Positions 59,078 through 64,000 of a stretch of 64,000 bases of DNA are shown one piece after another. The stretch spans positions 4,234,001 through 4,298,000 of the forward strand of contig CAMQGK010000008.1 of assembly GCA_947000775.1 (NCBI GenBank), given 5' to 3'. Source of the DNA: Pterois miles. Its lineage: Eukaryota; Chordata; Actinopteri; Perciformes; Scorpaenidae. Made by a program: the position numbers and the translations under genes. Positions within the stretch are counted from its first letter, which is position 1; each line of letters begins with the position of its first letter. Below the pieces are notes generated by a model. It was not told the DNA's origin. It did not search any database and saw nothing but the letters and a program-made list of their open reading frames with translations.

Positions 59078-61689
59078 CCTCCAACACACTTCATCAGTAG
59101 CCTTCCTAGAGTGTGCTGCAGGGCTAGTGAAGTGTCCTCTTTGCCTCGCCATTGTCCGACCTAGTCTTCCATACAACTGGGCTGCCCCGCTTGAAGTGAT
59201 GCTTACCCTCAGCCTGCCCTTTGACCCGCTCACCTCAGCCATCCTTGAACTATTAACTCAAAGCAACACCGCGCACTAGCGTAACATAGGAATTAAAGGA
59301 CATGCTGAATGAGCAGGGATAAATAGAGGCCATCACCCTCTCATCGTTGCTCTATGGGGCGATGAAGCATTCTTGAAGATTTCGGAGGCGTTTTAGAAGT
59401 AGTCTTTTTTGTCAGCAAACTTGCACAAGAGCCTCCTGCCGAGGTTTAGACGTTACAGGTGTCCTCCTGAATGAAATAAAGCACCATTGTGTTGCAAAGA
59501 GTAAGTGCCTCTTTCTCCTGCCGCATTTTTGACCACAGAATTATGCAGGAATATTTCTGTCTCTATTCATAAGACACCCTACCCCCGTTCCCAGCAAGTG
59601 ATTTGTTTAACCATTGAGCAGCTAGTGGTGATTCTGTATGACTCATCACAGTAGGGGGGCTACCGCTTTGTCTTTTATTCGCCCAACAACAATAGGAAGT
59701 GCCTTTCAGTTATATATCCCTTTTGACATTAATAGCGTTTCAGAACCATAGCTGTTGAGGAGTAGCCGAGCTGGCCTCTCTCTGCCTGGGGCTACAGAGG
59801 ATGCGTGCAGCATACCTCAACGGCGTCGCACCGCTGAAGAGCCTTCGCCCCGGTCCCTCCTTGTCTCCGCTACCCTTCTCTCCTATTCTCCCGGCCAATA
59901 ACCTATTCCCTTTTGAGCTACAATGACATTGAGTTTTGACAGTTGAGGGTGTTTTTGTTGTCATTGAACTTTTCTCTTCCAAACCCCTTTTTCTTTCTCT
60001 CTGTCTATTTTTGAAGGTCTTTAATCTGGGCTCAAAGACAGGTGGGGTGGTTGAGCCGAGCGCTAAATGAAAGCCTGTGGAATCGCAGTTGCCTCTTTGA
60101 CCTCAGGTTCTCCTTCCTCGAGAGCGGGCCTCGTTGCAGGATGTCACCTCAGTGCGAGAGATCAAACGCCGTGTGAAGTGGCGTGCTCGTGCGCGCGCAC
60201 CCGTGTGGATCAGCCAGAATCCTATTAGAACACCTGATAATGTCAAAAAACTGACAGGGAAAAGGGATAAAAACCCTCGACACGGACACATTTTAACAAA
60301 CTTTTCTGGGTTGAAACTTCTCTGACAGACCCAAAGTTTTAGCCGGGGGATCAACTCCCCCCACGGTTGTCATTCTATTCCTGCTCGTCTCCTGATAACC
60401 ATCTGCGATTTACAACCTAAAGGTCAAAGTCTGCATGAGGAAGACTGAAGCTAATCCATCCGCTGAGGATAACTCTCTTTTGATGACACTTTGTGATGAG
60501 TATGGCGACATCCTGGGCTTGGAGAAGATCTAATATTTGTGACATGCTGTGTTATTGAAAATTGGATTTTACACCACAGTTAGAAGAAGCCTCGGTAGGC
60601 ATAAAACTATTTATAATATTCCTCCCCTGCAGTTGTCTTGTACTTTTGATGCCTGAAGCAGCATCTTCCTTGCTCTCCCGCTTCCTTTTTTCTTTGTCCC
60701 GTTTATTTAGTTTTCTCTCCCGTCCCCCTCATTCAATCTTTTCTCAATCTGGTGCTTCTGTCTACCGGTGCGGGAACAGGTCAAGGGCAGGAAAATGATA
60801 ACATTCGCTCATTCTCTGGTCAAATTAGGAGCGCGGCAACCTGCGTGTGCACACAAACACACCGCGATGATGGATGAAAGGCCTCGCGCCAAGGGTGTGA
60901 ATGTGATTCATGGCTCCTCTGTCGGTATTCGTCCAACACACGTACCTGTGAATGTTCACACGCACTCTCAACTGCACTTGTATTTCAGAAATGTGCTCTT
61001 TTGTCAACACTTTCCTTTATAATGCCAGACGGATTCCACCTCTGGCACTTCACTAGCAACAAAACCTACTACACCGTTTGACTGTCAACAACAAGAAAGA
61101 AGCAGAGAGCATTCAACACACCGCCTCCAGTCAGTCACGGCAGGTGGAAGCAGGTTCAAGGAGGTGTGTTTATACCCAGACACATGCATGCACACGTACA
61201 CGTATGCGTGCACGCGTGTACACACACACACACACACTCAGACACACTCAGACAGATGTTGAATGCCTCTGATAGTATTAGTTTTGTTTACGCGCGCAGT
61301 CACATACACTTCAAGCGAAATGACGAGGCAACTCTTTGTTGATTAATGTTCTTTTTCCATCTCTTAAACAGGCATACATCAGTCTTCACAGAGTCGCAAA
61401 AACTGAGTGGGAGGAAGAGAGAGTGAGAAAGAGAGAGAGAAAAAGAAGGCAGAAAGCGGGAGAAAGATGTATAACGTAAGGAGGAGAGTGGTGAAGAAGA
61501 AAGAGCATGGCTGCAGCTTGCTAGTGTGAGCTGCCGAGCTATTATGTTAGCATAGTGGTAGTTTTTTTAGTTTAACCTTCTCTATAACTGCAGTTATCAT
61601 CAAATTGATTCGTTCTATTACAATTTAAGTTCAAATTACATCTCCTCTCGTACATTTCCTGACCCTGCGGCTGCGACTGCTTCACTAAA
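59078..61689. other. Intron 1 DNA, no exon recognised
   Basis: A mixed CA/CG-rich simple stretch at 61170-61240 and a purine-rich stretch at 61400-61510. No exon signature was seen. Confidence 0.45.
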
Positions 61690-61950
61690 AGCAGCTGTCA
61701 ATCACAGCTGTCAATAATGACGTCTCAGCCCCTTTTTATAGCATCAAATGAATAATTAAAAGCAAACTTATGAGAAAAAATAACGCTTGATCATACATCA
61801 GTGTGATATGAACTACCCAAAATGACAGAAACCATCTTTGGAAAAAAACCTATTTTTATTTTGGCCCGTGTCCCATCTGCTATCATGGAGGGGCGGGATT
61901 TATGACCTATACTGCAGCCAGCCACCGGGGGGCGATCAGGATGCTTTGGC
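61690..61950. repeat. Dispersed teleost repeat copy (from memory)
   Basis: 'gtgtgatatgaactacccaa', 'atgacagaaaccatctttgg' and 'atactgcagccagccaccgg' belong to a very common percomorph repeat as I remember it. No second full copy lies in the window. Confidence 0.5.
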
Positions 61951-64000
61951 TTCAATTAGGGGGAGCAAATGTATGCAAACTGTATGCAAAAAACCAGGCT
62001 TTCATCTCACTCCAATGTAAACCTTTGGGCACCATTATTAGACAGTCAGAGCAACTAATGTAGTAGAAAGAGTGTGACAGTCCAGACCAGATCGCTGTGC
62101 GTGTCCGGTGTGAAACTAAACATTTAGATATTTTGTCATACGAGTTGCTAGTCTCATGAGTCGTTACATTGCTCCCTGTTTCTTTTGAAAAGGCACTATG
62201 GATGCAGTATGTCTCTGATGCATTCAGAACTGATGCTAGAGGGGTACCTATAGTAGTACCTACAGTACCTATAGTTACAGGCTTAGTGGCACTGACCAAA
62301 CGTCGGTATTTGATGAGTTGGGAGTGAGAACGTTGCTCTATGAGCTCAGTAAGCTCCTTTGTGCTCCTCTACATTCCCTCTTCATCTGCTTTATGTCCTC
62401 CATCACATTCTTTTCACCTACTTTCCTCTGAATCACTTTATAAGTCAACCCTCCATCTCCATCTCGTACACACAGTCTTTTTTCTCCTCATTCTTCTCTG
62501 TTCTTCTGTGTGGCTTTTTGTTGACACAGTACAGAAGACGTCTGTTTTGTCCCTGTGCTGGATGCTAAAATATGACCTATTTTTGCTGAAAGACTTGCAG
62601 GCAGGTCTTTTTTTCTTTTTAGTGAGGCCAGTCTAGCAGAGCAAATTGTATAAAATCCTCTCGGCATCATCTATTGTGAATCCTTTATTTGTGACACCCC
62701 ACCAAGGAAATATGGATAAATGATAAACTCACAATTTGTCTGACTTGAGACGACATTGACAACGCAGACAGCTATCTCTCAAAATGAATTGTATTCAATT
62801 CTCTTAGACTTTTTTTAAGCATTTTGTTGCTACAGACGCTGAACTCCCTATACTTTGCTCTTGCTAATTCTCTCAAGCTTCTTTCTCCCAATTACTGTCG
62901 TCTGTGACCACGGGAAGGCTCATGGCTCGCCCACTGGGTGCTGTCCAACGGATTTGATCCCCTGCTCTGGCCATGGCCATCTGTGTCTGTTGGCGTTGTA
63001 ATGAGGGAAAAACGCCCGCTGGTCTCTCCTCCAATCCCTGGCCTTCAGTCCTTGTGCATGAGCATGAGCCCTGGACAACTATAATTTGGTGTAAGCCACT
63101 TGCAAACTCGCAGACCCATCTCTGCTCATGCTTGCATAACCTTGCGGATGATGAAAACTGGATAAAAGGATAAATATATATTCGGAAATGGAAAATGAGC
63201 CAGGCACAAACAAGTACTATTTTGCTGTCTCTCTGCTCAGTTAGGCAAAAGAGATAGGGGAAACATTCTGCTTATCCCCTGAGCTAATCCCTTTAGACAA
63301 ACGTCCAATCCCTCAAAGCATGGTGCTCATTGCAACACTAGCCGATGTACCGCATTGTCAAATCATGATTGTTTACAGTCCTATATTTGAAACATTTCAT
63401 TCAAAATCTTTTTTTTTCCATTATTATTGACTTTTTTCTTACCACAGGGTTTGGATTTAGACTTTTTTTTTTGAGAAATACAAAATGTTAGATGTTATGT
63501 GTGACTGGTACAAAAGGTCACAGCCTGTACAGGTTTAAAGCATTTATGGAGCCACATCCAATTCACTGTGAATCCTAAAATCTTCCAAACAGTACAAATA
63601 ATACCATCTTCACAAACTACGAGCACAGCAAAGGTTGCTAAGCTATTAACTTAGAGGTTTTCCAGCCAATCCTCTTACATTGTTATATTTATTCAAAGAA
63701 ATACTTTGACATTTTCAGAAATACTCTTATTTACTTTCTTGTCAAGAGTTAGATGAGAAAAATCAATACCACTCTCATGTTGTTCAGTTAAATATTAGGC
63801 TACGGACAGTTAGCTCAGCTTAGCTTGGCGCCCTAAAGACTGCAAAACAGCTACGCTATGGCCTGTTTCTGTCCAACGGTAACAAAATCCAGTTCGCACA
63901 ACTTAAAGCTCACAATGCCCGCAATGTAAAACAACAACAAGGGGTTATGTAGCATATCTGACAATGTTGTGACCAGGAGCAGTCACTTCAGAGCAGGCTA
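61951..64000. other. Intron 1 DNA to the window end, no exon recognised
   Basis: AT-rich, with pyrimidine-rich 62340-62520. No exon, promoter or tandem repeat was recognised. No signal for the end of pcdh7 is present. Confidence 0.45.

Larger units (their letters stand above)
32805..64000 (+). other. pcdh7: pcdh7 intron 1 (5' part, continues past the window)
   Basis: From the donor to the window end I recognised no further protocadherin exon. I looked for the short MRLHPYITVFG-type end exon and the RRVTF-containing exon of longer isoforms by eye; neither was seen. Long introns after exon 1 are typical of PCDH7. Individual repeats in it are listed separately; the remaining sequence looks unique, with many short chance frames on both strands. 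Confidence 0.75.

Overview
The window is vertebrate nuclear DNA, most likely from a percomorph (spiny-rayed) teleost fish. Three things point there: one intact protein-coding exon that is clearly fish-type protocadherin-7; long non-coding sequence with dinucleotide microsatellites; and many short dispersed repeats of kinds common in teleosts (hAT-like elements with short inverted ends and 8-bp target duplications, GGAT/ATCC-tailed retroelement fragments). The species cannot be named from the sequence alone.

Layout. Positions 1 to about 28,000 are intergenic. I found no intact gene there, only repeats, minisatellites and one broken hAT transposase fragment (11001-11309, minus strand). About 28,050-29,729 is CpG-richer and is the probable promoter and 5' UTR of pcdh7; it holds candidate splice signals for a 5' UTR intron. 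Positions 29,730-32,804 are the large first coding exon of pcdh7: signal peptide, seven cadherin repeats, transmembrane helix and the first part of the cytoplasmic tail (1025 codons). It ends in a textbook splice donor in phase 0. From 32,805 to the window end lies the first part of a long intron. I recognised no further pcdh7 exon, so the last cytoplasmic exons should lie beyond 64,000.

The repeats are layered. At least five places show one repeat inserted in, or broken by, another: 1534-2826, 12378-12940, 23883-25019, 36680-37814, and the indel in the 14555-15300 copy. Several hAT-like insertions keep recognisable 8-bp target duplications, one of them perfect (7490-7497 and 7819-7826). Two minisatellites stand out: a 15-bp/13-bp array near 4.4 kb and a 27-bp array of about 23 units near 22 kb. 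The second is open in both directions only because its unit length is divisible by three.

Only one gene is present, so there is no operon-like cooperation to describe. I saw no CRISPR array, viral genome, rRNA or stand-alone tRNA gene, and no convincing undescribed multi-gene system. The most useful leads are the pcdh7 5' UTR splicing question, the possible intron-retained short pcdh7 isoform, the nested transposon stratigraphy, and the two minisatellites. Repeat families were recognised from memory and by comparing copies inside the window; no database search was possible.
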